From Planctomycetota bacterium (GTDB lineage: Bacteria; Planctomycetota; Planctomycetia; Pirellulales; Thermoguttaceae): a stretch of DNA of 64,000 bases. A program made the translations under genes and the position numbers. How positions within the stretch are numbered: position 1 is the first letter of the stretch; each line of letters starts with the position of its first letter. Under the pieces are notes generated by a model that was given only the letters and a program-made list of their open reading frames with translations, was not told the origin of the DNA and ran no database searches. Of this stretch, positions 17,919 through 26,613 are shown one piece after another. Location: positions 1 to 64,000 of the forward strand of contig JAKPGL010000130.1 of assembly GCA_029550925.1 (NCBI GenBank), written 5' to 3'.

Positions 17919-18132
17919 GTTATTCAGCCGAGTGCAGAAGTGCCGGGAAAAAATGTCATTCCCGCGAGAGCTCTCAATCCAGGGTCCTATGAGGCGGCTA
18001 CTTCGTTATTCCTCCCAAGCAGAGGCTGCAAGAAGCCTAGATTCCCGCTAGAGCGGGAATGACATATTCGCCAGAAAAATCTCGGGTTTTGCTATGAAAA
18101 TTCCGGTACTTCTGCACTCGGCTGAATAATTA
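17919..18132. mobile_element. MITE-like element, family with TTCAGCCGAGTGCAG ends (copy A)
   Basis: The left end TTATTCAGCCGAGTGCAGAAGTGCCGG and right end CCGGTACTTCTGCACTCGGCTGAATAA are inverted repeats of about 27 bp with one mismatch. The interior carries ATGTCATTCCCGCG...GCGGGAATGACAT, itself an inverted repeat. It has no coding capacity. The related ends occur at 26.3, 31.3, 41.0 and 50.4 kb. Confidence 0.8.
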
Positions 18133-18199
18133 CTGAACCTCTATCAGCATCGGGGTCGGCTTTTGGAATATCTGGAGGGAGGGAGTCCCGAACTTTGTT

Positions 18200-18502
18200 T
18201 TGGCTGAGGCGCTCGGGGTGCGCGCCGAGCTGGTAAGGCAAAGCAAAACAGGAAAACCGGAAAGACCACAGAAGCCTCCCACCCGCCTTTTCCGTCCTCC
18301 CTACCACCCAAAGAGTAAAAAAAAAGACAAGGACAAAATTTTCAGTTATTCAGGCATTTATTCAGAAGTTCCTATTGAAGACATACAGAACGATACCGCA
18401 GCACAAGCATTGTTGCGCACAATTCCTCACGCAAAGGAGATTGACTTGCGAGCACATAAAAACCGCCACGATGATCGTATTGTTTTTGCCCAAAAGCCAT
18501 AA
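18200..18502 (+). CDS. Doubtful 100-codon ORF
   Basis: An open frame with a Lys/Asp-rich middle (SKKKDKDKIF) and a more protein-like C-terminal half (VPIEDIQNDTAAQALLRTI). No family is recognised and there is no good ribosome binding site. It may be the tail of a decayed gene, since it follows a MITE directly and ends 11 bp before the stop of the convergent gene. The surrounding 17774-18513 otherwise holds a terminator and the MITE. Confidence 0.25.
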   Translation: MAEALGVRAELVRQSKTGKPERPQKPPTRLFRPPYHPKSKKKDKDKIFSYSGIYSEVPIEDIQNDTAAQALLRTIPHAKEIDLRAHKNRHDDRIVFAQKP

Positions 18503-18513
18503 TTACATTGGCG

Positions 18514-19470
18514 CTACTTGCCACGGATGTATTCGATAGCAAAGTAACCTCTGGTAGTTCCCGGTTTCCAATCTGTTGGGTCAAGACGTAATGCCAAGAT
18601 GTTTTGTCCATACCATTCGGGGTGGGCCCCAATTGGAATGCGGTAAGTGTGGAAATTGCCGTCGGCAATAATGTCGAAATCAACGTGTTTGGCTTCATTC
18701 CATGTGGGCGACTTTTCTGTAATCCAGTAAAACTGGGCTTTTTGGCCGATGGTAATAGCCATGCGTATTTCGATAAAGCAACAGTCCTTTCCCGAAACGG
18801 CGAATTTGTAACACACCATATAAGGATCGCCAACCATACATCCTAAGAGCCGTCCTTCTTTAATGGCGACAGCAGAGATTCCCTGCTTGGGCACCCATCC
18901 TTCCGCATCCTTTTCAAACTCAAACGCAAACACATAATTGCCCAAGCCTAATTCTTTTAGCCGCATCTTTGCAATAGATTGGTCCAGGCCGTTTATGCGG
19001 TCCAGTACACGCAAGTACCACTCAGCCGCCTCTATGCGTTTAGCTAGTCTTGCCTGCCCCTGTAACAGGATAGATTCATTCCAAAGGGCATGGCCTCTCT
19101 TGGCCGCCTCTTCCGGTGATTCCGGCATGTCCTTGGCCTCAAACTCGATCAATACGTCTAAGGCCGAAATTGCCAGCTTGCTATCCATAGCCTGCACCGC
19201 AAGTTCTTTGGCCTTCTTGGCTAGCACGTACCGATTAGCCTGGTCTTTGTCTTCGGCGGCCATACGGAGCATTTCCAGGGCCAGTTTGGTTCGCTCCTGA
19301 TTGGTTTTGGCTTTTTCCAGGTCTTTGCCGAAAACTTCCGCAAGCGCCTTTTCGGCTTTGGTTATCTCTTCCGGGGTGGGCATGGGGTGTAGGTCGCCGC
19401 CCCTACAGTAGGATACGCAAAACAAAATGGCCAGTAGCACCCCGGTTCGACAAGCCTGAAAACCGCCCAT
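18514..19470 (-). CDS. Secreted protein with helical N-terminal region and beta-sandwich C-terminal domain
   Basis: About 318 aa from the ATG after AGGAGG (19470); the ORF track starts 11 codons earlier. The signal peptide is GVLLAILFCVSYCRGG. Residues 35-150 form Ala/Glu/Lys-rich helices (PEEITKAEKALAEVFGKDL), a module frequent in planctomycete proteins. The C-terminal 150 residues (FEFEKDAEGWVPKQGI to YFAIEYIRGK) have the spacing of a carbohydrate-binding-like sandwich. It lacks catalytic motifs. No confident family name can be given. Confidence 0.65.
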   Translation of the reverse strand: MGGFQACRTGVLLAILFCVSYCRGGDLHPMPTPEEITKAEKALAEVFGKDLEKAKTNQERTKLALEMLRMAAEDKDQANRYVLAKKAKELAVQAMDSKLAISALDVLIEFEAKDMPESPEEAAKRGHALWNESILLQGQARLAKRIEAAEWYLRVLDRINGLDQSIAKMRLKELGLGNYVFAFEFEKDAEGWVPKQGISAVAIKEGRLLGCMVGDPYMVCYKFAVSGKDCCFIEIRMAITIGQKAQFYWITEKSPTWNEAKHVDFDIIADGNFHTYRIPIGAHPEWYGQNILALRLDPTDWKPGTTRGYFAIEYIRGK

Positions 19471-20179
19471 GTTCGTTCCTCCTAGACAGACAAGCCAAAA
19501 CAACCCGACTTTTGCCTAAAACACCTCTAACCCCCTGTTGAGCGAGCGTTTTTTAGTGGCCCACCAAAAACTTGATCCAAACCGTCCCGTTGCGCATAGC
19601 CGCCTCCTTCTGCAAGAAAGACCTGGAAACCTGAACACAAGCGCTATTTAAGATACGCAATCCGCTCTGGGCCGTCAACACCTTGCTGCTATTGGAGTTT
19701 ACCCAGAGTTCATTTCGTGGGGATGTGCGAATTGGCCGGAATTTACGGCGATTGCCCAGGTTAGGTCGCTTTGGACCGCCCAGCTCGGATCGTACCAACC
19801 CGCTCGAGAGCTAGCACGGACGACATCCTGCCGGTAACCCGAAAGATGGGCGAATGTTAGCTTCTGCCTGTTATTTGGCGATCATCCCACACTGGGTAAA
19901 CTCCAGGGTATGCTACCTTGACTTACGCCGCCAATCCCAAATTGGAACTGCCGCCAATCCCAAATTGGAACTATTGAGCAGTGACAATCAGGTTCCCTTC
20001 TAGCACCGTCGGTCAAGACGGTATTTTGCCCGGCTTCCGACCTTTGCCTTCTCCAGCACCCGCCTTCCGCCCTTACGGAGGCTGGTCTCTGCTGCCTTTT
20101 TCCTTAGAGGTGTTCTTTCCCCGGCCAAGGTGTTACAATTTTACAAAAATCTTAGGGAGGTACCCAGAAGGATCACCCC
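19471..20179. other. Intergenic region upstream of hemE with 23-bp tandem repeat
   Basis: 709 bp with no gene that I can support; the ORFs here have no recognisable features. CCGCCAATCCCAAATTGGAACT is repeated in tandem at about 19928-19975, each unit carrying the CCAATcccaAATTGG palindrome. Close to hemE, GTGTTACAATTTTACAAAAATC at about 20130-20151 may contain its promoter (TACAAT-like). Confidence 0.4.
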
Positions 20180-21241
20180 ATGTCCGATTCTCCGCGGTGG
20201 GAGCAAAGTCCCTTTATGAAATCGGCCCGAAGAGAGCCGACGCCTTGCACGCCGGTCTGGCTCATGCGCCAAGCGGGCCGGTATTTGCCGGAATATCGCT
20301 CTCTGCGGCGTCAAGTCCCTTTTTTGCAACTCTGTAAGACTCCCTCCTTATGTGCAGAGGTGATGGTCCGGACGGTCGAACGTCTGGGCGTGGACGCCGC
20401 GATCGTGTTTTCCGACCTTCTGGTGATCCTGGAGCCGATGGGGTTTCCGGTAGAATATACGGCGGGGGAAGGGCCGATCTTTCCGCATCCTATCTGCACA
20501 GCTCAGGATGTAGATCGTCTCCGAGAATTGGAGTCGGTGGCAGAATTGGAGTTTGTCTTGGAAGCGGTTCGGTTGACGCGATCGGCTTTGCCGGGGCATA
20601 TCCCCCTGATCGGTTTTGCCGGGGCGCCGTTTACCTTGGCCAGTTATCTCATCGAAGGCCAAGGGAGAAGCAATTTTCATCGGACAAAATGGCTGATGTA
20701 TTCCGACCCCGGCGCCTGGCAAGCGCTGATGGATCGGCTGGCCCGAGCGGTCGGACGATTCTTGAACGCCCAAATCCAAGCCGGTGCTCAGGCCGTCCAA
20801 CTGTTCGACACCTGGGCCGGTTGTCTGGGGCCGGAAGATTACCGTCGGTATGTGCTCCCCTTTAGCCGGGCGGCAATCCAGGCGGTTGATCCCGCCGCAC
20901 CGCTCATCCATTTTACCACTGGCAATCCTGCTCTTCTGCCTTTGGTCCGAGAAGCGGGCGGACAGGTGATCGGGGTGGATTGGCGGGTTCGGCTCGACCA
21001 GTCCTGGCGTCAAATCGGCTATGATCGCGCCATCCAGGGAAATCTCGACCCGGCCGTGCTGCTCACGAATCCCGATCTCATCCGACGCCGCGTCCAGGAG
21101 ATTCTCCAACAAGCGGGCAATCGGCCAGGACACATTTTCAATCTCGGCCACGGCGTACTGCCGGAAACTCCGGTAGAAAATGTCCTGGCTTTGGTGGATG
21201 CAGTCCATCAGCTCAGCGCCCGTTCCTCCAGCCCCATTTAA
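20180..21241 (+). CDS. hemE: Uroporphyrinogen decarboxylase
   Basis: Converts uroporphyrinogen III to coproporphyrinogen III in haem synthesis. The 353-aa protein carries the two family signatures: PVWLMRQAGRYLPEYR near residue 32 and the middle motif GFAGAPFTLASYLIEGQG. FDTWAGCLGPEDYR and FNLGHGVLPETPVENV complete the core. The length is normal and the reading frame intact. No other haem gene is adjacent. G/C mini-repeats lie in the 21.3-21.5 kb space downstream. Confidence 0.96.
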   Translation: MSDSPRWEQSPFMKSARREPTPCTPVWLMRQAGRYLPEYRSLRRQVPFLQLCKTPSLCAEVMVRTVERLGVDAAIVFSDLLVILEPMGFPVEYTAGEGPIFPHPICTAQDVDRLRELESVAELEFVLEAVRLTRSALPGHIPLIGFAGAPFTLASYLIEGQGRSNFHRTKWLMYSDPGAWQALMDRLARAVGRFLNAQIQAGAQAVQLFDTWAGCLGPEDYRRYVLPFSRAAIQAVDPAAPLIHFTTGNPALLPLVREAGGQVIGVDWRVRLDQSWRQIGYDRAIQGNLDPAVLLTNPDLIRRRVQEILQQAGNRPGHIFNLGHGVLPETPVENVLALVDAVHQLSARSSSPI

Positions 21242-21402
21242 CCGACGGGGGCACGGAACCGCGCCCGTAAGGAAACGGCTTTTGCCGACGGGGCGGTTGC
21301 AGCACCCGCAAGGGCGAGGGGCGTGTACTGGAGAAGGCGAGGATCGGAAGTCGGGTGAAGACGCAGCGCCGACTCGTGTAGAGGCCGATGCCACTCTATG
21401 GA

Positions 21403-21430
21403 CAGGGCAGGGGAGGGCAGGGGGGGGAGG
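21403..21430. repeat. G/C mini-repeat (GGGCAGGGG type)
   Basis: AGGGCAGGGGAGGGCAGGGGGGG lies between hemE and the DUF11 protein gene. It is one of about fifteen copies of the CCCCTGCCCTGCCC/GGGCAGGGCAGGGG motif in the window. Others include 22568-22595, 38011-38029, 38827-38842, 40065-40100, 40185-40201, 42911-42942, 49034-49057, 50993-51020, 51153-51170, 51760-51776, 62984-62999, 63899-63920 and 63948-63970. Confidence 0.75.
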
Positions 21431-21435
21431 GAGCG

Positions 21436-21535
21436 TTTACCGCACTCGGCAGCGGAAGCGGATGACGCCGGAGTGGAGGGCGTCGCCTATTGTGAGGGCT
21501 TTTACCGCACTCGGCAGCGGAAGCGGATGACGCCG
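21436..21535. repeat. 35-bp direct duplication of the DUF11 gene 3' end
   Basis: TTTACCGCACTCGGCAGCGGAAGCGGATGACGCCG occurs at 21436-21470 and again at 21501-21535. The second copy is the true end of the gene (codons for RFRCRVR and stop). The first is an extra copy 31 bp further downstream, next to the G/C mini-repeat. Confidence 0.85.
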
Positions 21536-22749
21536 CCTTCGCCGGGTTTGAGCGGTTGGGCCAGTTCCCATCGCAACAGTTGCGAACCCGCCTCGTTCGG
21601 TTGGGCCGTAAACTGGGCCTTCAGACTGCACTGGGCGCTATCGGCGACGTACTCCAGCCGACCGGAGAGATTGTCCAAAATGGTTACGTTGCCGATCGGC
21701 TGGTTGCCGACATTGTCGAACCGCAGGGTGAAATCCACCACATCGCCCGGTTCGGCGTACGCGGTGGAAGCGACTTTCACCAGCCGAAGTTGCGGATTGG
21801 CCGGCGGCGAGTGGACCACATAGAGCTGCACCAGGGCGTCGGTGTCGGCGACGGCGGCGGCCCGCTGTTCGTCCAGGATGACGGCCAAGGTCTCGTCTTT
21901 GTTCCAAACGACGGCGGCCTCCACCTGGCGGGCCAGTTTCAGTCTTTCTGCCTGGTCCATCCGTCCCCAGCGGATGATTTGGAAGTCTTCGTACGGTAGG
22001 AAGCGATCTTGGAAACTTTGCGGCCCAAGGGCCGAGGAGACCACATCGCGGGTCAATCGGCTCAAATACTGTCCAGGCAAGTCTTGGCCTACATAACGAC
22101 CGGCCCCCAAATGTTGTTTATGGGAATAGGCCCCGGTGCGAATTTCCTGTTGGTTCAGTTTTGTGGGTTGATACACGTTGGCCCAGCCGTCGCGGCCTTC
22201 GTTGGCCAGTAAGTTCGAGACCTGTCGGACGGCGCCGAAGCGTGGGCTGTAAAGATGGACCCGATTCGACGGCTCAACCCGTTTGCGTCCGTCCACGGTG
22301 TCATAAAGAGCGATGGTATCTTCGATTTCCAGGCCGCGTACTTCGCCATCGGCTGCCGCCTCAGACGGCAGGCCCGCATCGCCGCCGTCCCGGAGGTATT
22401 CGTCGTCAGGCCAAGGCTGGGTAAATCCAGGCGGCGTCCAGGGGCCGTAGGCCACAAGCGGGGCAGGGGCGGGCACCCATTGGCCGCTCGCTGGGTCTTG
22501 AACTACCCCCCAAGGCATGGCGGCGGCGGTCTGCGAGGCGGTAGGCTGCCCAAATGCCTCCGGCGGCAGGGTAGGGGAGGGGGCAGGACAGGAAGAAACC
22601 GAACCGCCCGGCGGTCCCCCCCGACAGGAACATAACACCATCAGTGTGAATACGATTCCTATCTGAACGCCGCCGATCCAAGCCGAGGCGGCCAGACCTT
22701 TCGCTTTCCTCGGACCAACAGACTCCCCGTACAGCGGAAGGGGTTTCAT
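21502..22749 (-). CDS. Lipoprotein with DUF11-like C-terminal domain
   Basis: 415 aa. The N-terminal segment IGIVFTLMVLCSCRGGPPGG contains a lipobox-like LCSC, then a Pro-rich linker and a middle domain. The last ~100 residues (TAYAEPGDVVDFTLRFDNVGNQPIGNVTILDNLSGRLEYV) are a DUF11/CARDB-like immunoglobulin-type domain, as found in envelope proteins. Its ATG overlaps the stop of the upstream gene (ATGA), so translation is coupled. AAGGAGG lies upstream. It is the third gene of an apparent three-gene envelope operon (24911 to 21502). Confidence 0.8.
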   Translation of the reverse strand: MKPLPLYGESVGPRKAKGLAASAWIGGVQIGIVFTLMVLCSCRGGPPGGSVSSCPAPSPTLPPEAFGQPTASQTAAAMPWGVVQDPASGQWVPAPAPLVAYGPWTPPGFTQPWPDDEYLRDGGDAGLPSEAAADGEVRGLEIEDTIALYDTVDGRKRVEPSNRVHLYSPRFGAVRQVSNLLANEGRDGWANVYQPTKLNQQEIRTGAYSHKQHLGAGRYVGQDLPGQYLSRLTRDVVSSALGPQSFQDRFLPYEDFQIIRWGRMDQAERLKLARQVEAAVVWNKDETLAVILDEQRAAAVADTDALVQLYVVHSPPANPQLRLVKVASTAYAEPGDVVDFTLRFDNVGNQPIGNVTILDNLSGRLEYVADSAQCSLKAQFTAQPNEAGSQLLRWELAQPLKPGEGGVIRFRCRVR

Positions 22750-23561
22750 GGGCCGGCCTCCTTGGGCAAGGCGGAACCCCGCCGCGGCGGTTGAAGGATT
22801 TTCATCCGGGGGGGGTATTTTTCATACGGCGTGGGCGGCCCCATGAATTCCGGTTCCGGTCGTTCTGGGTCCAGAGGAACTCGGCCTCCGATGCGGAGGA
22901 TGGCGACGGGTCGGCCTAACTGGTCGGCCACGGCCAAAGGGTCCCGGCCTGGGCCGACTTCAAACCAATTCTCTCCGCCTGCCGCCTCTGCCGAAACGGG
23001 CAAGGCCCGTCCCGGGTCTTCCACGTAAATCACCCGGGTAACCAGCTTGCCGTCCAAGGCCAGCTCCAAGTCTTCCTGATGGAGTTGGATGGGGATGGCA
23101 AACCGGGCTTCCTGTCCCATCGGAGCATAGAGCCGATCGATCACTTCAATGGTTGGATACAGTTCTTCGCCCGGATGCCGGGGGATGTTGGCGAGCCGAA
23201 GCCGATATACCGGCCCGATGAGCAGCCCAACCCGAATGGGAGCGGGTTGGAGAGGAGCGAATTGCGTCCCCTCGGCCAAAGCGACCGATGCGCCCATCGG
23301 GGCCTTGATTTCCACGGGCTGAAAATAGCCGAGGACTGGGCCGCCGCGGGGCAGGCGAGCCGCCGCTATCTGGCCGGGGGCCAAAATCCCTTCATGCTGA
23401 TAATGGACCGGCGGTTGGTCGGCGGGGGTAGGTCGGCCCGCGGGAAGTGGACCCGCAGAAGGAAGTTGAGCCTGCACGTCGCTGGTTAGCAGGCAGACCC
23501 CCACCCAACCCAGAACGGCCAAAAGGCCCATATTTCGTAGTCCCACCACCGGGAATATCAC
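22746..23561 (-). CDS. Planctomycete envelope protein, paralogue of the 23808-24911 product
   Basis: About 271 aa from a GTG at 23561 (GGAGG seven bases upstream); the ORF track's 38 extra residues are unsupported. A signal peptide is visible in NMGLLAVLGWVGVCLLTSDVQA. The core YRLRLANIPRHPGEELYPTIEV and FAIPIQLHQEDLELALDGKLVTRVIYV aligns with the next gene's YQLKLANIPGRPGAELYPTLEV and SAIPIQFTEEDFDQVFSGNFVTKVIYL. The family function is unknown to me. It is coupled to the DUF11 lipoprotein gene by ATGA overlap. Confidence 0.75.
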   Translation of the reverse strand: MIFPVVGLRNMGLLAVLGWVGVCLLTSDVQAQLPSAGPLPAGRPTPADQPPVHYQHEGILAPGQIAAARLPRGGPVLGYFQPVEIKAPMGASVALAEGTQFAPLQPAPIRVGLLIGPVYRLRLANIPRHPGEELYPTIEVIDRLYAPMGQEARFAIPIQLHQEDLELALDGKLVTRVIYVEDPGRALPVSAEAAGGENWFEVGPGRDPLAVADQLGRPVAILRIGGRVPLDPERPEPEFMGPPTPYEKYPPRMKILQPPRRGSALPKEAGP

Positions 23562-23807
23562 GAGCGGCCTCCGGTTCGGCTTGGGAAGAGAGACAATGGT
23601 TTCATTCCTGAACGCCGGCTGGTTTTGCCTTCCCCACCTAGGGAGAATATCCATTCCTGCACCCATCCGGGACAACGAAATTCTTTTTCCTTGTAGGCAA
23701 AAGGTGCAAGCCAGCCCCTGGACGGAAGGAAAACTTTAGTCCACATCATGGGAACCAGCAGGACGCCGTACCCCGGCGCCTGGATGGCCTACGGGCCTCC
23801 TCCGAAG

Positions 23808-24911
23808 TTATTCCTCAGCGGCGGGTGCGGGGGTCGGCGCCGACTCGCCCTCTTGAGGGCAAACGCCCGCGTCGTAACCGCCGTCCGGGCCGATCACCTG
23901 GCGTTTGATCCCATGAGGTTGTCGGTACAAGACCGGCGGGGCGCCATTCCGCTCCACAATCCAGGCATGGTTGGCCGGCCGAGGATATGAGAACCCAGGC
24001 TGCTGTTTCACGTCGATCCGCATTCGATGGGTCGGGTCGGGAATACGTTCTCGCGTATGGTTGACCATCGTGTGTTTATACAGGCCGGCCGGGCCTCCCA
24101 ACGGCACATGGGGCGGGCCGGGCAGACCAATCGGAGTGCCGACCATCGGCATTCCCCATTGCGGGGCGGAATAACCAGCCACATATCCAGGCAGATTTCC
24201 GTTGGGACACATAGGACCATAACCCATCGCCGGGAAGACCGCTGCGCCGTTGCCGCCCAGTTCCGTCGGCAACTGAAGGTCTTTATTGCCCAATCGGACA
24301 ATCGCCAGAATCGAACCGCGGTTATCCGCCTCGGTAATCGGATCCACCCCAGGGTCTAATCGGGTGCTCACTAAGGTCTCCACCCCGGCAACAGCCAATT
24401 CCTGGAACTCGGGATCGGGCAGGTAAATGACTTTCGTCACAAAGTTCCCGCTAAAAACCTGGTCGAAATCTTCTTCGGTGAATTGGATCGGAATGGCCGA
24501 GTGGGCCAGATACGCTGCGGTCCGAGGAATGGCATTGGCCACTTCCAAGGTAGGATAAAGTTCCGCTCCAGGCCGACCCGGAATGTTCGCCAGTTTCAAT
24601 TGATAGATGCCGCCTTGGGGGAAGTTATACCTTGCGGGGCAAACCAACGGTTCCGAATCGAACGCCAGCGGATGGCTTACCCCCCAAGTAACCTGCATCC
24701 CCTCCGGGCCAGCAAACAGGATTTGGGAGGCCAGCGGCGGTACCGGCTGGGCAGGCTGGAACGCCATCACCCCTGGTCCGGGGCCATCCACTCCTGGTCC
24801 GGGATGGGCCAACACAGGAGCTGGGGGTAGATTCCCAGCCAAAGGCCCTTTGCAACCTACCAGACCGATCAGCACAATCCCTAGCACAACAACAGGAAAC
24901 GTCTTTTTCAT
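23808..24911 (-). CDS. Envelope lipoprotein, first gene of the three-gene cluster
   Basis: 367 aa starting MKKTFPVVVLGIVLIGLVGCKG; LVGC is a good lipobox, so the mature protein should be an acylated lipoprotein. The core is homologous to the downstream gene product (see that entry), and the C-terminal third is Gly/Pro-rich and His/Tyr-containing low complexity. The shared block LYPTLEV...AIPIQFTEEDFDQVFSGNFVTKVIYLPDPE suggests two subunits from a gene duplication. A role in envelope assembly is inference from context. Confidence 0.78.
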   Translation of the reverse strand: MKKTFPVVVLGIVLIGLVGCKGPLAGNLPPAPVLAHPGPGVDGPGPGVMAFQPAQPVPPLASQILFAGPEGMQVTWGVSHPLAFDSEPLVCPARYNFPQGGIYQLKLANIPGRPGAELYPTLEVANAIPRTAAYLAHSAIPIQFTEEDFDQVFSGNFVTKVIYLPDPEFQELAVAGVETLVSTRLDPGVDPITEADNRGSILAIVRLGNKDLQLPTELGGNGAAVFPAMGYGPMCPNGNLPGYVAGYSAPQWGMPMVGTPIGLPGPPHVPLGGPAGLYKHTMVNHTRERIPDPTHRMRIDVKQQPGFSYPRPANHAWIVERNGAPPVLYRQPHGIKRQVIGPDGGYDAGVCPQEGESAPTPAPAAEE

Positions 24912-25270
24912 GGTGTCCCCCCTGCCTAGCGAGTCCTTCTGGCGGCATCCGGCCGCCTTCAGGCAGATGCCAGTTCTAGTGAGTCCAAGTTACCAAAGTT
25001 ACCTAAGTTCTCCGTCTTGAATATTCGGCCGGTGCGGGACAAAAGCCGACCAGCCTTCCCTCGGAAAGATATTGCCCAGGCGGAAAGATTCCCATCGCCT
25101 TTCGGCCTGCTATGTCGTAAAATCTTCCGACGACACCCAATCGGGCAATTTCTTTCCGTGTTCCTCAGGAGGGGGCAGACGCATAGGCGCCTGGTAAAAC
25201 TCTCCCTCTGAGAGCTATTGTTCGGTTTGGAAAAACAGGTTTCTTTGGTAAATCCGGAAGAACCCCCAAA
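24912..25270. other. Divergent intergenic region
   Basis: 359 bp between the minus-strand envelope operon and the plus-strand LolA-like gene; it must hold promoters for both. GTCGTAAAATCTTCC at about 25113 is a -10-like TAAAAT. CAAGTTACCAAAGTTACCTAAGTTC at 24988-25012 is a short AGTTACC-type tandem. I saw no gene. Confidence 0.35.
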
Positions 25271-26323
25271 ATGTCCCTAACACGACAGCCAACAAGGTGG
25301 TTCTGGATTGTTCTATTAGGGGGGATCGGGGTGGGATTCCTACTCCGACACCCCACGGGAGAATTACCCCACCTATTGGCTTATCAACAGGACGCTTCCC
25401 CAAAGGGTTACCAACCCCCCCTTAAGGACGAACAAAAAAAACCAGAGGAACTGGATGCCCAAAACCTGCTCGTCCAGGCCATTGTTACCCTAGAGAGCCG
25501 ACTCTGGGTGGCAGGAAAGATCCGTTACTATTTTGAGATGTTTAATGATGTATCCGTAGAAGGCAAAGGGACCTATCTTGCCCACCTGAGCGAGTCTGGC
25601 CAATGCTTCCGCTGGGAATTGATTTTGCCTCTGGCGGACCAAAACCTCAGATGGTGGGAAGTTTTTGATGGGCAAACCTTGTGGACATATCAAGCTCAGT
25701 CCCAAGACCAGAACCAACAACAAGAAACCCTTTCCAAGGTAGATGTCCTCCAAGTAGCCCAACATCTTAAAAAACAGGGCAATCTGCCGAAAATAGGAGA
25801 AATAGACAATTGGCCTGGTCTGGGCGGACTGCCACGCCTGCTCCGCTCCTTACAGGCCAACTTCCAATTCACCCTCCTCGAAACCACCTCGCTCCGGATC
25901 ACCGACGGGCAAAAAAGCCGGAATCTGCCCGTTTGGCGTCTGCTCGGCGTCTGGAAACCCGAGCGGTTGGCCGAACTCCTGCCGGACCAGGCCGACCGAA
26001 TCCACCAGGGACTGCCGGTCCGGTGGGAAAATGTCCCCCAGAACATTCCCGAACATGTGCTCCTCTGTTTGGGTCAAGAGGACATGTTCCCGTATGAGAT
26101 TCACTACCGGCGGAAGCCCTCGGGCCGCTGGACCGCCTGGCTAGCGCAGTTCGCCTGGTTCCAACCGCAAGAGCAGACCCTGGCTAAACTGGAGTTTGTG
26201 GAACTGAGCCTCAATGTACCGTTGCCGGCCGAGGCGTTCACCTATCAGCCGCCGCCCCAGTTAGCTCCCTCCAACGCTACGCAAGAGTTTATCAGCGAAT
26301 TACAGAAAAAGATGAAAAAATAG
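25271..26323 (+). CDS. LolA/LppX-like secreted protein
   Basis: 350 aa with an N-terminal membrane segment (RWFWIVLLGGIGVGFLL). The body has the feel of the LolA-like fold: VAGKIRYYFEMFNDVSVEGKGTYLAHL, then RWWEVFDGQTLWTYQAQ (the DGxxLWxY strand typical of outer-membrane-lipoprotein-sorting relatives), and a C-terminal FVELSLNVPLPAEAFTY. This larger variety is common in planctomycetes; a lipid or lipoprotein carrier role is inference. Its last 26 codons are copied in the downstream direct repeat and fused to another ORF at 31.2 kb. Confidence 0.7.
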   Translation: MSLTRQPTRWFWIVLLGGIGVGFLLRHPTGELPHLLAYQQDASPKGYQPPLKDEQKKPEELDAQNLLVQAIVTLESRLWVAGKIRYYFEMFNDVSVEGKGTYLAHLSESGQCFRWELILPLADQNLRWWEVFDGQTLWTYQAQSQDQNQQQETLSKVDVLQVAQHLKKQGNLPKIGEIDNWPGLGGLPRLLRSLQANFQFTLLETTSLRITDGQKSRNLPVWRLLGVWKPERLAELLPDQADRIHQGLPVRWENVPQNIPEHVLLCLGQEDMFPYEIHYRRKPSGRWTAWLAQFAWFQPQEQTLAKLEFVELSLNVPLPAEAFTYQPPPQLAPSNATQEFISELQKKMKK

Positions 26324-26613
26324 TGGAACACTTTAGCCGAATGTAGTCCTTTCGTAACATTTCAGCCGTATGCAGTACCTTCTCATTCCCGCGCAAGTGG
26401 GAATCCGGTCAGTGAAACAGTCAACAACAGGATTGCCGCTTCAGGAACCATCTAAGGGTTTTCTACCTCAAATATGGATATTCTCCCCAAAATAGATGTC
26501 CTTTCATTCGGCTGAAATATCACGAGCCTTTTCGCAGAGTCTTTCGACCTCCGTGGGCGCTTAACGGATCTCTCCGATCAGAATCTGCACATCCAGTTTA
26601 CGCAGGGCTTCCA
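26246..26613. repeat. Left direct repeat of island 1 (368 bp)
   Basis: About 94% identical by eye to 31206-31576. It holds the last 78 bp of the LolA-like gene, a MITE-like element, and the last 53 bp of a deoR-type gene. In this copy the LolA-like gene is whole and the deoR tail is a fragment (26561-26613, encoding LRKLDVQILIGEIR). In the right copy the reverse is true. Confidence 0.9.
26325..26520. mobile_element. MITE-like element with TTCAGCCG ends (copy B)
   Basis: The left side has two tandem end-like strings, GAACACTTTAGCCGAATGTAGTCC and GTAACATTTCAGCCGTATGCAGTACC. The right end is CATTCGGCTGAAAT, their inverted complement. The interior has CATTCCCGCGCAAGTGGGAAT. It is duplicated with the island border at 31285-31483. 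Confidence 0.65.

Noticed and set aside
20348-21394. 348-aa minus-strand ORF opposite hemE
   Set aside because: A shadow of hemE, which has unambiguous motifs on the plus strand.
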